Shown here in pieces: positions 53,968 through 61,803 of a DNA stretch of 61,803 bases. Under the pieces are notes generated by a model that saw only the letters and a list, made by a program, of their open reading frames with translations, was not told the DNA's origin and searched no databases. Position numbers and translations under genes: made by a program. This DNA is from an uncultured Lachnospiraceae bacterium. Lineage in GTDB: Bacteria > Bacillota > Clostridia > Lachnospirales > Lachnospiraceae. Every line of letters begins with the position of its first letter. The first letter of the stretch is position 1. The DNA lies in contig OMZG01000013.1 in the NCBI GenBank assembly GCA_900315505.1, positions 1 through 61,803 on the forward strand, in the 5' to 3' direction.

Positions 53968-55848
53968 ATGAACATTATTATCTTACTGAAACTCATTGGC
54001 GGCCTTGTCCTGTTCCTCTATGGAATAGAGTACTTAGGCGAAGCACTGAAGAAGGTATCCGGCGGCAAGCTGGAAAAGATCCTCGAGGGCCTGACCAACA
54101 ATAAATGGAAGGCAGCGCTTCTCGGAATGCTCGTGACAGCAGTCATCCAGTCATCCGGCGCTACGATAGTCATGTGCGTAGGCTTTGTAAATTCAGGAAT
54201 CATGAGCCTTGAACAGTCAGTCGGTGTCATCCTCGGAGCCAATATCGGAACCACAATCACAGCATGGCTCCTATCACTATCAGGAATACAGAGTGACGCA
54301 CTGCTGCTCCAGCTGTTCAAGCCAGAGAACTTCGCACCGGTAATCGGACTCATCGGACTCATAATGCTGATGACCAGCAAGAAGGAGAGACATAAGAATG
54401 TCGGTGCCATCCTCCTCTCATTCGGAATCCTTCTTATAGGTATGAGTTCAATGTCAAGCGCCGTATCACCGCTCGCAGAAAACAAGACATTTACGAGCAT
54501 TCTCATAATGTTCTCGAATCCCTTCCTCGGACTGCTCGTAGGACTTGGCATGACAGCTATTCTCCAGTCCTCATCCGCATCAATCGGAATCCTGCAGGCA
54601 CTGTCTACATCCGGAACAGTAACTTTTGCTACTGCAATCCCAATCATCATGGGTGAGAATATCGGATCAGCTATCACAGGAATCATCTCATCTGTCGGAG
54701 CCGGAAGAAACGCAAAGCGTGCAGCCTGGATGCAGATGTTCTACTGTATTATCAAGACGACAGTATTCATGGTAGTCTTCTACTCTCTGAATGCCGCCAT
54801 ACATTTCGAATTCATGACAAAGCTTGCTACACCAGTTACGATAGCAATATTCCACAGTGTATTCAATATCGCAGCCGTGACGATCATGCTGCCGTTCTCA
54901 GATATCCTCGTCAGGATCGTCAAGAGGGTATTTCCTATCACAGAGGATGAAAAGAAGGAAGCTGAGAGCATGCATACCTTCACAATTCTTGATGACAGAT
55001 TCCTTTCATCACCTGCCTTTGCCCTGAATCAGTCCAAGACAGTTCTCGTAGAGATGATGAGACACAGCAGTGACGCTATGAAGAATGCGATCAGTCTGCT
55101 ATACGAATACGATGAGAAAACAGCTCATGAAGTCGTAAGGCTTGAGGATCTCGTTGATGAGTATGAGGATCATCTGAATACCTACCTGTCAAAGATTGCC
55201 ACTGGTGATCTGTCAGACAGAGAAGGCCACACTCTTGCATCGCTCATTCATTCAACCAATGACTTCGAGCGAATCAGTGATCATGCCCTGAATATCAAGC
55301 AGTCAGTTGACAAGATGCATGAGAATAATACCATATTTTCAGAGAATGCTCTAAAAGAACTCAGGGTATTCACAGATGCAGTCGAAGAAATCCTTGATAT
55401 TACAAGCAGATCTATCAGGGATGATGATATAGAAATGGCAAAGAGGATTGATCCTCTTGAAGATACGATTGACTCCATCAACCTGATGATGAACGAGCAT
55501 CATGTACAGCGTCTCCAGTCTGGAGAATGTACCCTCGAGCAGGGACTCTACCTCTCAGATATCACGGTTGATCTCGAGCGTGTGGCTGACCACTGCTCCA
55601 ATATAGCAGCCTATATCATTTCTGCTATAGACGGCACCTTCGATATGCATGAATATTCACAGAAGGAACGCGAGGCCAGAAATGACAGCTTCCAGCTCAT
55701 GGAAGAAGGATATCATGCAAAGTACGAACTTCCTGAATATGATCCACAGAAGCCTGTGAAGAAGGAGGAGCCTGAACAAAAGAGGGATAAAGCTGATAAG
55801 TCAGGCAAGAAGGATAAGAAAAAGAAGAAAAAGAAGGATAAAAAATAA
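53968..55848 (+). CDS. Na/Pi cotransporter with PhoU-like domain
   Basis: The 626-residue protein has two repeats of the NptA (PF02690) membrane domain with the QSSxA signature in VIQSSGATIVMC and ILQSSSASIGIL. From about 345 it has a PhoU-like helical domain (HSSDAMKNAISLLYEYDEKT, TNDFERISDHALNI). The tail is a lysine-rich stretch of about 35 residues (mostly K and D). It imports phosphate with sodium, linking it to the Na+ pump elsewhere in the window. The ribosome site (AAAGAGAGAAG) is moderate. Confidence 0.95.
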   Translation: MNIIILLKLIGGLVLFLYGIEYLGEALKKVSGGKLEKILEGLTNNKWKAALLGMLVTAVIQSSGATIVMCVGFVNSGIMSLEQSVGVILGANIGTTITAWLLSLSGIQSDALLLQLFKPENFAPVIGLIGLIMLMTSKKERHKNVGAILLSFGILLIGMSSMSSAVSPLAENKTFTSILIMFSNPFLGLLVGLGMTAILQSSSASIGILQALSTSGTVTFATAIPIIMGENIGSAITGIISSVGAGRNAKRAAWMQMFYCIIKTTVFMVVFYSLNAAIHFEFMTKLATPVTIAIFHSVFNIAAVTIMLPFSDILVRIVKRVFPITEDEKKEAESMHTFTILDDRFLSSPAFALNQSKTVLVEMMRHSSDAMKNAISLLYEYDEKTAHEVVRLEDLVDEYEDHLNTYLSKIATGDLSDREGHTLASLIHSTNDFERISDHALNIKQSVDKMHENNTIFSENALKELRVFTDAVEEILDITSRSIRDDDIEMAKRIDPLEDTIDSINLMMNEHHVQRLQSGECTLEQGLYLSDITVDLERVADHCSNIAAYIISAIDGTFDMHEYSQKEREARNDSFQLMEEGYHAKYELPEYDPQKPVKKEEPEQKRDKADKSGKKDKKKKKKKDKK

Positions 55849-55883
55849 AAAAAGCCGCGGTCCTCAGGGCCGCGGTATTTTTT
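55845..55883. terminator. bidirectional terminator between nptA and trpS
   Basis: CCGCGGTCC (55855-55863) pairs with GGGCCGCGG (55867-55875) around a three-base loop, with an A run before and a T run after, so it works for both nptA (+) and trpS (-). Confidence 0.92.
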
Positions 55884-55892
55884 TGCGTAAAA

Positions 55893-56999
55893 TTATTTTG
55901 CGATCCAGCTCTCCCAGTCACTAATGATCGAGTCATCATCGAAGTAATTGATACGCATTTTCTCCTGCATCTCGTGGAGAGTCTGGTTGGTCTCAGCAAC
56001 TGCATGAGCAGTACCGGCCTTAAGAATATCATAGACATCAGGAATCCTCTTCTCCCATTCATGTCTGCTCTCACGGATAGGATCAAGCACACGGTTAAGT
56101 ACCTTTATCAGGAACTTCTTGCAGTCCATATCTCCAAGGCCGCCCCTTGTGTAATGAGCCTTGAGCTCATCGAGATTCTCATATTCAGGCCAGAATGCCC
56201 TGAAATCATCATCGGTGCAGAATGCATCGAGATAGGTGAATACACAGTTGCCCTCCAGATGTCCAGGATCATCCTTTCTCATATGCTCGGGATCTGTGTA
56301 CATGCTCTTTACCTTTTTCTCAAGAGTCGCTGCATCATCAGCCAGATAAATAGCATTTCCAAGGGACTTGCTCATCTTGGCCTTGCCATCAATGCCTGGA
56401 AGCCTCATGGCTGCCTTCGTATCAGGAAGCATTATCTCAGGTTCTACGAGAACGTCTCCATAAGCGGCATTAAATCTGCGGACGATTTCCCTCGCCTGCT
56501 CTATCATCGGCTCCTGATCCTCTCCTACAGGCACACAGTTGGCCTTGAACGCAGTGATATCAGAGGTCTGTGATACAGGATAGGTAAAGAATCCTGCCGG
56601 GATGCCTTCACTTCCCGGCTTGTCAAAGCCACGGAGCGTGATTTCATTCTTGATAGTCGGGTTCCTGGACAGACGCTCAGTCGTCACCATATTCATGAAA
56701 TAGAAGGTCATGGCATGAAGTGCCGGAATCTGCGACTGAACACAGATAGTCGTCTTATCAGGGTCAATACCTACAGAGAGATAATCAAGAGCGACCTCTA
56801 TCATATTGTCCCTGATCTTCTGCGGGTTCTTTGCATTATCTGTGAGAGCCTGGTCATCGGCGATCAGAATATTTATCTCATCGAATTTACCGCTGTTCTG
56901 AAGCTCTACTCTTCTGCGAAGAGAGCCTACATAGTGTCCCAGATGAAGCTTTCCTGTAGGTCTGTCTCCTGTAAGGATAATATTTTTTTTGCTTTCCAA
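55893..56999 (-). CDS. trpS: tryptophanyl-tRNA synthetase
   Basis: The 368-residue class I synthetase charges tRNA-Trp. The HIGH-like motif is GKLHLGHYVGSL at about 17-28 and the KMSKS motif is GKAKMSKSLGNAIYL at about 215. The start codon is TTG with AGGAGG eight to nine bases before it. No T-box leader is visible; it is cotranscribed after pulA. Confidence 0.96.
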   Translation of the reverse strand: MESKKNIILTGDRPTGKLHLGHYVGSLRRRVELQNSGKFDEINILIADDQALTDNAKNPQKIRDNMIEVALDYLSVGIDPDKTTICVQSQIPALHAMTFYFMNMVTTERLSRNPTIKNEITLRGFDKPGSEGIPAGFFTYPVSQTSDITAFKANCVPVGEDQEPMIEQAREIVRRFNAAYGDVLVEPEIMLPDTKAAMRLPGIDGKAKMSKSLGNAIYLADDAATLEKKVKSMYTDPEHMRKDDPGHLEGNCVFTYLDAFCTDDDFRAFWPEYENLDELKAHYTRGGLGDMDCKKFLIKVLNRVLDPIRESRHEWEKRIPDVYDILKAGTAHAVAETNQTLHEMQEKMRINYFDDDSIISDWESWIAK

Positions 57000-57015
57000 A
57001 ATTGCTTTCCTCCTG

Positions 57016-58998
57016 TCACATTTTCTTCAGGATCATTGCCGACATCGGCTCTGAAACTATCTTCTCATTCTCAATATGAGGCTTTGAATCCTGCCAGTAT
57101 GTAGAGCAGTCCGTATCCGCAAGAAGCTGCCAATGTCCGTCAGGCAGAGAAAGCTTTCTGCTGTATTCTGAGCCATTGTACACGAAGAGCAGATGTCCCG
57201 TGGCATCCTTTGCCTGTACGAATACCAGACCCTCAGGAAGGCCGTCCTCACTGCCTCCTGTGATCATATAGTCATCGGCCAGATGATCATCCTTTCTGCA
57301 TAGGATTGGCAGACTCTTTCTCAGAGAAATAAGTCCCTTATAATACCCTATCAGATCCTTATGAGCATACAGCTGGTCCCAGTGGACTGCATTTTCCTCT
57401 ATAGGTGCATTATATGAATTCTCATCACCATTCTTCGTCCTGGCACCCTCTTCTCCTATGAAGAAAAACGGTCTGCCAGGAGTCATCAGATATATGGCAG
57501 CTGCAAGTCTGTTCTGTCTGAGTCTCCTGTCCTCTGTATCTCCAACAGGATGAAGCCCGTTTACCTTTGACAGCTTGTCCCAAAGCGTACGGTTGTCATG
57601 GCACGACAGGAAGGTGATGCTCTGTGAAGGATTGGAGATAATTCCATCCCCACCAAGACAGGAGGCAATCCCCTTCTTCAGTGCCTCAACATCCTTCGAT
57701 CCGTCAGCAAATCCGGCATCATCCGGTATAAACGCGCATCCTGTCACAGAATCCCTGATGATGTCATTGAAGTATCCAATGGATGTATCAAGCCTTGTGA
57801 AGTGATCCTTATCAGACATGGCCACATCACCATACGGATGCGTCTGCATGTTCCAGGCCTCTCCATATACGAGCTTCTCACCCTTGCCATATTCATCATC
57901 GAGATGACGCTTTATGTCATTCATCAGATCGGTATCGAGAAGACTCATTATATCGAAGCGGAAGCCGTCGAAATGATATTCCTTCGCCCAGTACATCACA
58001 CAGTCAAGGATGAACTTGTGCGTCATTGGCATCTCCGATGCAACATCATTACCGCAATGTGATCCTTCTGACAGGCTTCCATCCTCATTCAGACGGTAAT
58101 GATACCACGGTGCAGTCTTCTGTAGCGGAGTATCAGTGCCATAGGTGTGATTGAATACGACATCCATTATCACCCGAAATCCTGCCTTATGCAGACCCAT
58201 GACTGCTTCCTTCAGTTCCCTTACGCGAACCTCGCCACGATATGGATCACTGGAGAGACCGCCCTCCGGAGAAAAATAGTTTCTCGGGTCATATCCCCAG
58301 TTGTACGGCTCCCCGGCTTCAGTACCCTTGAGATTATTAGCAAAGGCTGCTGCCTCGTCAACCGTACAGTAGTCATACACTGGAAGCAGCTGGATATGTG
58401 TGACACCCAGATCCTTAAGGTATGCAAGGCCTGTAGGCTTCCCATTGTAGCTCGTATGCTGTTTTGTAAAAGCAAGGAAACGGCCTCTGACATCATCAGG
58501 AAATCCGCCAGACTTGTCCCATGAGAAGTCCTTCACATGAGTCTCACAGATCACTGTCTCTTCCGTCTCTGCCGGAGGTCCCTCCTCTACCCATCCGTCA
58601 GGATCAGTAGCAGGCAGATCAAGTATCTGACCCCTGAGTCCGTTCACTCCGCATGACACTGCATAAGGATCAACAGTCTGTACCGTCTCATCCTCATACT
58701 GTATCAGATAATCATAGTATTTGCCGGACAGATTCTTTCTGCTATTGATGGAGAAAACGCCATTCTTCCCATACTGCATGGTATAGTCGGATGTCGGAGC
58801 ATCTCCCTTTGTACCGTCCTCTTCAGGTGAGCCATGATCAAAAAGCCTCAGATGCACTTCCTGCGCCATCGGACTCCACAGCCTGAAATGTGTACCCTCA
58901 TCGTCAATCCAGGCACCAAGCCGGCCTGAATAATTGTATTTTGCTGAAAAAGAACTGCTTGTGTAAAATTCCTTCCATTCAAGTGGTGTACGACTCAT
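57016..58998 (-). CDS. pulA: type I pullulanase (GH13)
   Basis: The 660-residue enzyme cleaves alpha-1,6 branches of glycogen, starch and pullulan. It has a CBM48-like N domain (about 25-130), the pullulanase motif YNWGYDPRNYF, the nucleophile Asp in FRFDIMSLLD, the acid Glu in VYGEAWNM and FLSCHDNRTLW. There is no signal peptide, so it acts on internal glycogen or imported dextrins. No clear Shine-Dalgarno precedes the ATG. Confidence 0.96.
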   Translation of the reverse strand: MSRTPLEWKEFYTSSSFSAKYNYSGRLGAWIDDEGTHFRLWSPMAQEVHLRLFDHGSPEEDGTKGDAPTSDYTMQYGKNGVFSINSRKNLSGKYYDYLIQYEDETVQTVDPYAVSCGVNGLRGQILDLPATDPDGWVEEGPPAETEETVICETHVKDFSWDKSGGFPDDVRGRFLAFTKQHTSYNGKPTGLAYLKDLGVTHIQLLPVYDYCTVDEAAAFANNLKGTEAGEPYNWGYDPRNYFSPEGGLSSDPYRGEVRVRELKEAVMGLHKAGFRVIMDVVFNHTYGTDTPLQKTAPWYHYRLNEDGSLSEGSHCGNDVASEMPMTHKFILDCVMYWAKEYHFDGFRFDIMSLLDTDLMNDIKRHLDDEYGKGEKLVYGEAWNMQTHPYGDVAMSDKDHFTRLDTSIGYFNDIIRDSVTGCAFIPDDAGFADGSKDVEALKKGIASCLGGDGIISNPSQSITFLSCHDNRTLWDKLSKVNGLHPVGDTEDRRLRQNRLAAAIYLMTPGRPFFFIGEEGARTKNGDENSYNAPIEENAVHWDQLYAHKDLIGYYKGLISLRKSLPILCRKDDHLADDYMITGGSEDGLPEGLVFVQAKDATGHLLFVYNGSEYSRKLSLPDGHWQLLADTDCSTYWQDSKPHIENEKIVSEPMSAMILKKM

Positions 58999-59023
58999 AA
59001 AAAAATACCCAATACAATAAAAC

Positions 59024-59042
59024 AGGGACGCATGGCGTCCCT
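59024..59042 (-). terminator. hairpin between the 67 aa gene and pulA
   Basis: AGGGACGC (59024-59031) pairs with GCGTCCCT (59035-59042) around ATG. The T tract on the minus strand (GTTTTATTG) is weak, so it may be an attenuator or a stability element instead of a full stop. Confidence 0.55.
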
Positions 59043-59051
59043 CATAACCTC

Positions 59052-59255
59052 TTATAAATCAGTAAGCCTTGTCTTTATCCGGTCGAGGACTCCTGTAGGA
59101 ACCGTACCATCACGATACAGATCAGAGAAACTGCTTTCTGAATCCAGCAGAGCCGTCACATCAAGCCATCCCCCGTTCCGGAATTCCTCATCAAATACCG
59201 CGAATACCTGTCTGTCCGACAGCAGCTTCTTCAGAGGAATATCATCATACTGCAT
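59052..59255 (-). CDS. 67 aa protein of unknown function
   Basis: The protein reads MQYDDIPLKKLLSDRQVF and later LTDL at the end, with no signal peptide or membrane helix. GGAG lies nine bases before the ATG. It lies between efp and pulA. Its sequence is mixed helix-forming and acidic; I do not recognise it. Confidence 0.65.
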   Translation of the reverse strand: MQYDDIPLKKLLSDRQVFAVFDEEFRNGGWLDVTALLDSESSFSDLYRDGTVPTGVLDRIKTRLTDL

Positions 59256-59270
59256 CTAAACAATCTCCAA

Positions 59271-59828
59271 TCAGACTCTCTTCAGATACTCTCCTGTACG
59301 GGTATCAATCTGAAGCTTATCTCCTGTATTTACGAAAAGAGGTACCTGAATCTCAGCCCCTGTCTCAAGTGTAGCAGGCTTTGTAGCACCTGTAGCCGTA
59401 TTTCCCTTGAGTCCCGGCTCTGTATCTGTAACCTCAAGCTCTACAAAGAGAGGCGGTTCTACGGCGAAGACATCACCATTGTGAGAACAGATCTTTACCA
59501 TTTCGTTCTCCTTAACGAACTTAAGGGAATCACCGATATCCTCCTTCGGCAGAGAAATCTGGTCATAGGTCTCTGTATCCATGAAGTAGTACAGATCACC
59601 ATCGTTGTAAAGATACTGCATATCTCTTCTGTCGATGTGAGCCTGTGGGAACTTCTCTGTAGGACGGAATGTAGTCTCGACTACTCCGCCATTCTTTATA
59701 TCCTTAAGCTTGGTACGAACGAATGCTGCACCCTTTCCTGGCTTTACATGCTGGAACTCGAGTATCTGATATACTCCATTGTCATACTCGATTGTGATGC
59801 CGTTTTTGAAATCGCCGGCTGTTACCAT
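59271..59828 (-). CDS. efp: elongation factor P
   Basis: The 185-residue tRNA-shaped factor rescues ribosomes stalled at polyproline. The modified-Lys loop is [17 protein letters not shown] (Lys at about 32), and the C-terminal OB domain ends [11 protein letters not shown]. Length is standard. It follows nrdR with a good ribosome site. Confidence 0.98.
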   Translation of the reverse strand: MVTAGDFKNGITIEYDNGVYQILEFQHVKPGKGAAFVRTKLKDIKNGGVVETTFRPTEKFPQAHIDRRDMQYLYNDGDLYYFMDTETYDQISLPKEDIGDSLKFVKENEMVKICSHNGDVFAVEPPLFVELEVTDTEPGLKGNTATGATKPATLETGAEIQVPLFVNTGDKLQIDTRTGEYLKRV

Positions 59829-59903
59829 ATCTGAACCTCCTTGATTCTTTTCAAAATTTACTAAAACATTTTACACGATTGCACCTCTAAATGCAAGCGC
59901 TTG

Positions 59904-60359
59904 TTATTTCTCTTTCATCATTTTCTTCAGTTCATTCATGAATGAATTCACGTCCTTGAACTCCCTGTACACTGACGCAAATCTGACATAAGCAACCGGA
60001 TCCACATCCACCAGCTTGTCCATCACGATCTCTCCTATGACCGAGCTGGGTATCTCCCGCTCTTCCCTGGCAAAGATATCCTTCTCGACCTCATTTACGA
60101 TCTTCGTGATCTCCATTGCAGACACCGGTCTCTTATGGCAGGCAACGAGAATTCCCTTTTCAATCTTCCTTCTGTCATACTGCTCACGGCCCATATCCTT
60201 CTTGATCACGATCAGGGGTATTGTCTCTACCTTCTCATATGTCGTAAACCTCTTATTGCAGTCGTCACAATGCCTGCGGCGTCTGATAGAGGTATTGTCA
60301 TCTGCTGGTCTTGAATCAATGACTCTGGTGTTGTCTGATCCACAATACGGACATTTCAT
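59904..60359 (-). CDS. nrdR: transcriptional repressor NrdR
   Basis: The 151-residue repressor controls ribonucleotide reductase genes. It has a zinc ribbon CPYCG...CDDCN (residues 3-34) and an ATP-cone domain from about 45 (VIKKDMGREQYDRRKIEKGI). No nrd genes are in the window. Confidence 0.97.
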   Translation of the reverse strand: MKCPYCGSDNTRVIDSRPADDNTSIRRRRHCDDCNKRFTTYEKVETIPLIVIKKDMGREQYDRRKIEKGILVACHKRPVSAMEITKIVNEVEKDIFAREEREIPSSVIGEIVMDKLVDVDPVAYVRFASVYREFKDVNSFMNELKKMMKEK

Positions 60360-60380
60360 CTTCGTTTTCCTTCTTTCTTA

Positions 60381-61481
60381 TCACACATTGAACCTGAACA
60401 GGATTACATCTCCATCCTGAACCACATACTCTTTTCCCTCTGTACGTACCAGTCCTTTTTCTCTGGCGGCCTGCATTGAACCGCAGTCCATCAGATCCTT
60501 GTATGCAACTGTCTCTGCACAGATGAATCCTCTCTCAAAATCTGAATGGATCTTTCCTGCAGCCTGCGGAGCCTTCGTGCCCTTGGTAATGGTCCATGCC
60601 CTTGTCTCGTCCTCACCTGTGGTAAGGAATGAGATGAGACCGAGAAGTGAATATGATGCCTTGATCAGCTTGTCAAGTCCTGACTCTTTGAGTCCGAGAT
60701 CTGACAGGAACTCCTTCTTCTCCTCTGGATCATCAAGCTCTGAGATCTCCTGCTCGATCTCAGCACTTACTACAAATACCTCAGATCCGTCTTCCTTTGC
60801 GGCCTCTCTTACAGCCTGTACATGCGGATTGGATGCCCCGTCATCTGAGAGATCATCCTCTGCGACATTGGCAGCATAGATTGTAGGCTTTGCAGTGAGG
60901 AGATTGTATCCCTTAAGCAGAGCTTCTTCGTCCTCATTTTCACACTCGAATGCCTTGGCCATCTTTCCCTCTTCGAGGAATGGCCTTAGTCTCTCAAGAA
61001 GAGCCACCTCAGGCTTCAGAGTCTTATCCATATTGGACTGCTTCTTTATCTTCTGATATCTCCTGTCAAGAACTTCCATATCTGAGAAAAGAAGCTCAAG
61101 ATTGATCGTCTCAATATCTCTCTTCGGATCTATATTGCCATCTACGTGAACGATATTTGAATCCTCAAAACATCTGACAACATGGATGATTGCATCACAT
61201 TCCCTTATATTTGCCAGGAACTGATTCCCCAGTCCTTCTCCCTTGCTGGCTCCCTTTACGAGTCCTGCAATATCTACGAATTCAATAACAGCAGGAATAG
61301 TCTTCTTGCTGTGATTCATCTCTGTCAGCTTCTCAATACGCTCATCAGGTACATTTACGACTCCGACATTCGGATCGATCGTGGCGAACGGGTAGTTGGC
61401 TGCGAGAGCCCCCGCCTTTGTCAGTGAATTGAAAAGTGTACTCTTGCCTACATTTGGCAGGCCTACGATTCCTAGTTTCAT
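60381..61481 (-). CDS. ychF: redox-regulated ATPase YchF
   Basis: The 366-residue protein has the OBG-type P-loop GLPNVGKSTLFNSLTKAG at 7-24, a helical insertion (about 130-200), and a TGS domain at the C-terminus. It binds ATP more than GTP and contacts ribosomes. GGAG lies about 13 bases before the ATG, just after the small upstream ORF. Confidence 0.97.
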   Translation of the reverse strand: MKLGIVGLPNVGKSTLFNSLTKAGALAANYPFATIDPNVGVVNVPDERIEKLTEMNHSKKTIPAVIEFVDIAGLVKGASKGEGLGNQFLANIRECDAIIHVVRCFEDSNIVHVDGNIDPKRDIETINLELLFSDMEVLDRRYQKIKKQSNMDKTLKPEVALLERLRPFLEEGKMAKAFECENEDEEALLKGYNLLTAKPTIYAANVAEDDLSDDGASNPHVQAVREAAKEDGSEVFVVSAEIEQEISELDDPEEKKEFLSDLGLKESGLDKLIKASYSLLGLISFLTTGEDETRAWTITKGTKAPQAAGKIHSDFERGFICAETVAYKDLMDCGSMQAAREKGLVRTEGKEYVVQDGDVILFRFNV

Positions 61482-61497
61482 TTCTTCTTATATCTCC

Positions 61498-61566
61498 TTA
61501 AAAATCCTTATATTTACGGGCTTTGCGCGGTGTGCCATTTTGACCGAGTGCCACGGCGAGTACCAT
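61498..61566 (-). CDS. 22-codon upstream ORF in the ychF leader
   Basis: The ORF reads MVLAVALGQNGTPRKARKYK then DF and a TAA stop. The stop is immediately before the GGAG of ychF. No Shine-Dalgarno precedes its ATG; the frame stays open for about 14 further codons upstream. It may be a leader peptide or a fragment of a larger repeated sequence. Confidence 0.4.
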   Translation of the reverse strand: MVLAVALGQNGTPRKARKYKDF

Positions 61567-61658
61567 GGATTTAAATTTCACATCAAGTTTTATATGACTT
61601 TCAGCGCATCAGCCACGAGATCAATCTCTCTAAAAGAAGCCCCGAAATTAGCTTTAAT

Positions 61659-61687
61659 ATTATACACTAATTGAGGGGCAATTGCAA
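61659..61687 (-). promoter_or_regulatory. promoter of the ychF-nrdR-efp unit
   Basis: TTGCAA (61687-61682) and TATAAT (61664-61659) are 17 bases apart on the minus strand, giving a leader of about 170 nt before the ychF ATG. Confidence 0.8.
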
Positions 61688-61803
61688 TGTTACTTCATTT
61701 TTCAGTAGGGCTGTTTCATAAAGGCATTATATAGGTGTGCTCTGCAAGTAGTATACAGTTCCAGACTATCGTATATATGTAGTGAAGCAATAAGCTGTGG
61801 TTT

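Larger units (their letters stand above)
61482..61803 (-). other. intergenic leader of ychF and right-edge DNA without a clear gene
   Basis: 61482-61658 is the predicted ychF leader, which holds the small ORF at 61498-61566 and a GAGA-TCTC hairpin (around 61616-61629). From 61688 to 61803 I see no ORF, tRNA or transposon end; the DNA is AT-rich. Confidence 0.6.

Noticed and set aside
54018-54686. 222-codon minus-strand ORF inside nptA
   Set aside because: It is antisense to a well-supported gene, has no ribosome site and its amino-acid pattern mirrors the codon periodicity of nptA.
56715-57104. T-box or tryptophan leader before trpS
   Set aside because: Only 16 bases separate pulA from trpS and no T-box motifs are present.
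61688-61803. Possible insertion-sequence end (GGGCTGTTTCATAAA)
   Set aside because: No matching inverted repeat, target duplication or transposase is visible within the window.

Overview
The window looks like a chromosomal segment from a Gram-positive anaerobe of the class Clostridia, most likely family Lachnospiraceae. The evidence is low-to-moderate GC, the synteny ylxM-ffh-rpsP-khpA-rimM-trmD-rplS, an rbgA-rnhB-ylqG-ylqH block, a sodium-pump decarboxylase cluster with a separate biotin carrier, clpC next to radA, a GH3 enzyme with reversed domain order of the rumen Butyrivibrio/Ruminococcus type, and strong AGGAGG-type ribosome binding sites. The species cannot be named from the sequence. 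Almost every gene is on the minus strand; only a J-domain protein (38496-39875) and a Na/Pi cotransporter (53968-55848) are on the plus strand. No transposase, phage, CRISPR array, tRNA or rRNA gene was found inside the window. Most of it is ordinary housekeeping DNA.

Transcription units, right to left (the direction of most transcription). (1) ychF-nrdR-efp-67 aa protein-pulA-trpS, from a promoter at 61659-61687 with a small upstream ORF, ending at a shared terminator at 55855-55875. (2) nptA (+), converging on trpS. (3) An FlK-like thioesterase and a nitrilase-HD fusion, divergent from nptA. (4) groES-groEL under a perfect CIRCE operator. (5) An 84 aa protein, a TIM-barrel protein, a permuted GH3 enzyme, nicotinate phosphoribosyltransferase, an HD-GYP protein and prfC. 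(6) A YdbC-like protein whose promoter lies inside the prfC terminator. (7) recA-recX with a likely LexA box. (8) A plus-strand J-domain protein divergent from (9) ylxM-ffh-rpsP-khpA-rimM-trmD-rplS, driven by a fully consensus promoter that predicts a leaderless ylxM. (10) A long run lepB-rbgA-lepB-rnhB-ylqG-ylqH-yraN-DUF512-der-plsY-gpsA-dut-scpA-scpB with many overlapping genes. (11) The sodium-pump decarboxylase/transcarboxylase genes. (12) A membrane protein, response regulator, L,D-transpeptidase and histidine kinase. (13) Lipoprotein, cheV, acidic membrane protein, hisH, hisF, ung and a FliD-like protein. (14) An acyltransferase-like protein and a zinc-ribbon membrane protein. (15) Secreted membrane protein, clpC, small protein and radA. 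(16) At the left edge, what looks like the promoter and leader of an rRNA operon running out of the window.

Functionally the window combines translation and secretion (SRP, signal peptidases, ribosome GTPases, EF-P, RF3), chromosome segregation (ScpAB), DNA repair (RecA, RecX, RadA, Ung, dUTPase), heat shock (GroESL, ClpC), phospholipid synthesis (GpsA, PlsY), sodium bioenergetics, glycan breakdown (PulA, GH3) and signalling (CheV, HD-GYP, two-component system). The least understood parts are the FliD/FliK/FlhB-like orphans, the nitrilase-HD/thioesterase pair, the acyltransferase/zinc-ribbon pair, the regulator-transpeptidase-kinase operon and several unusual regulatory layouts.
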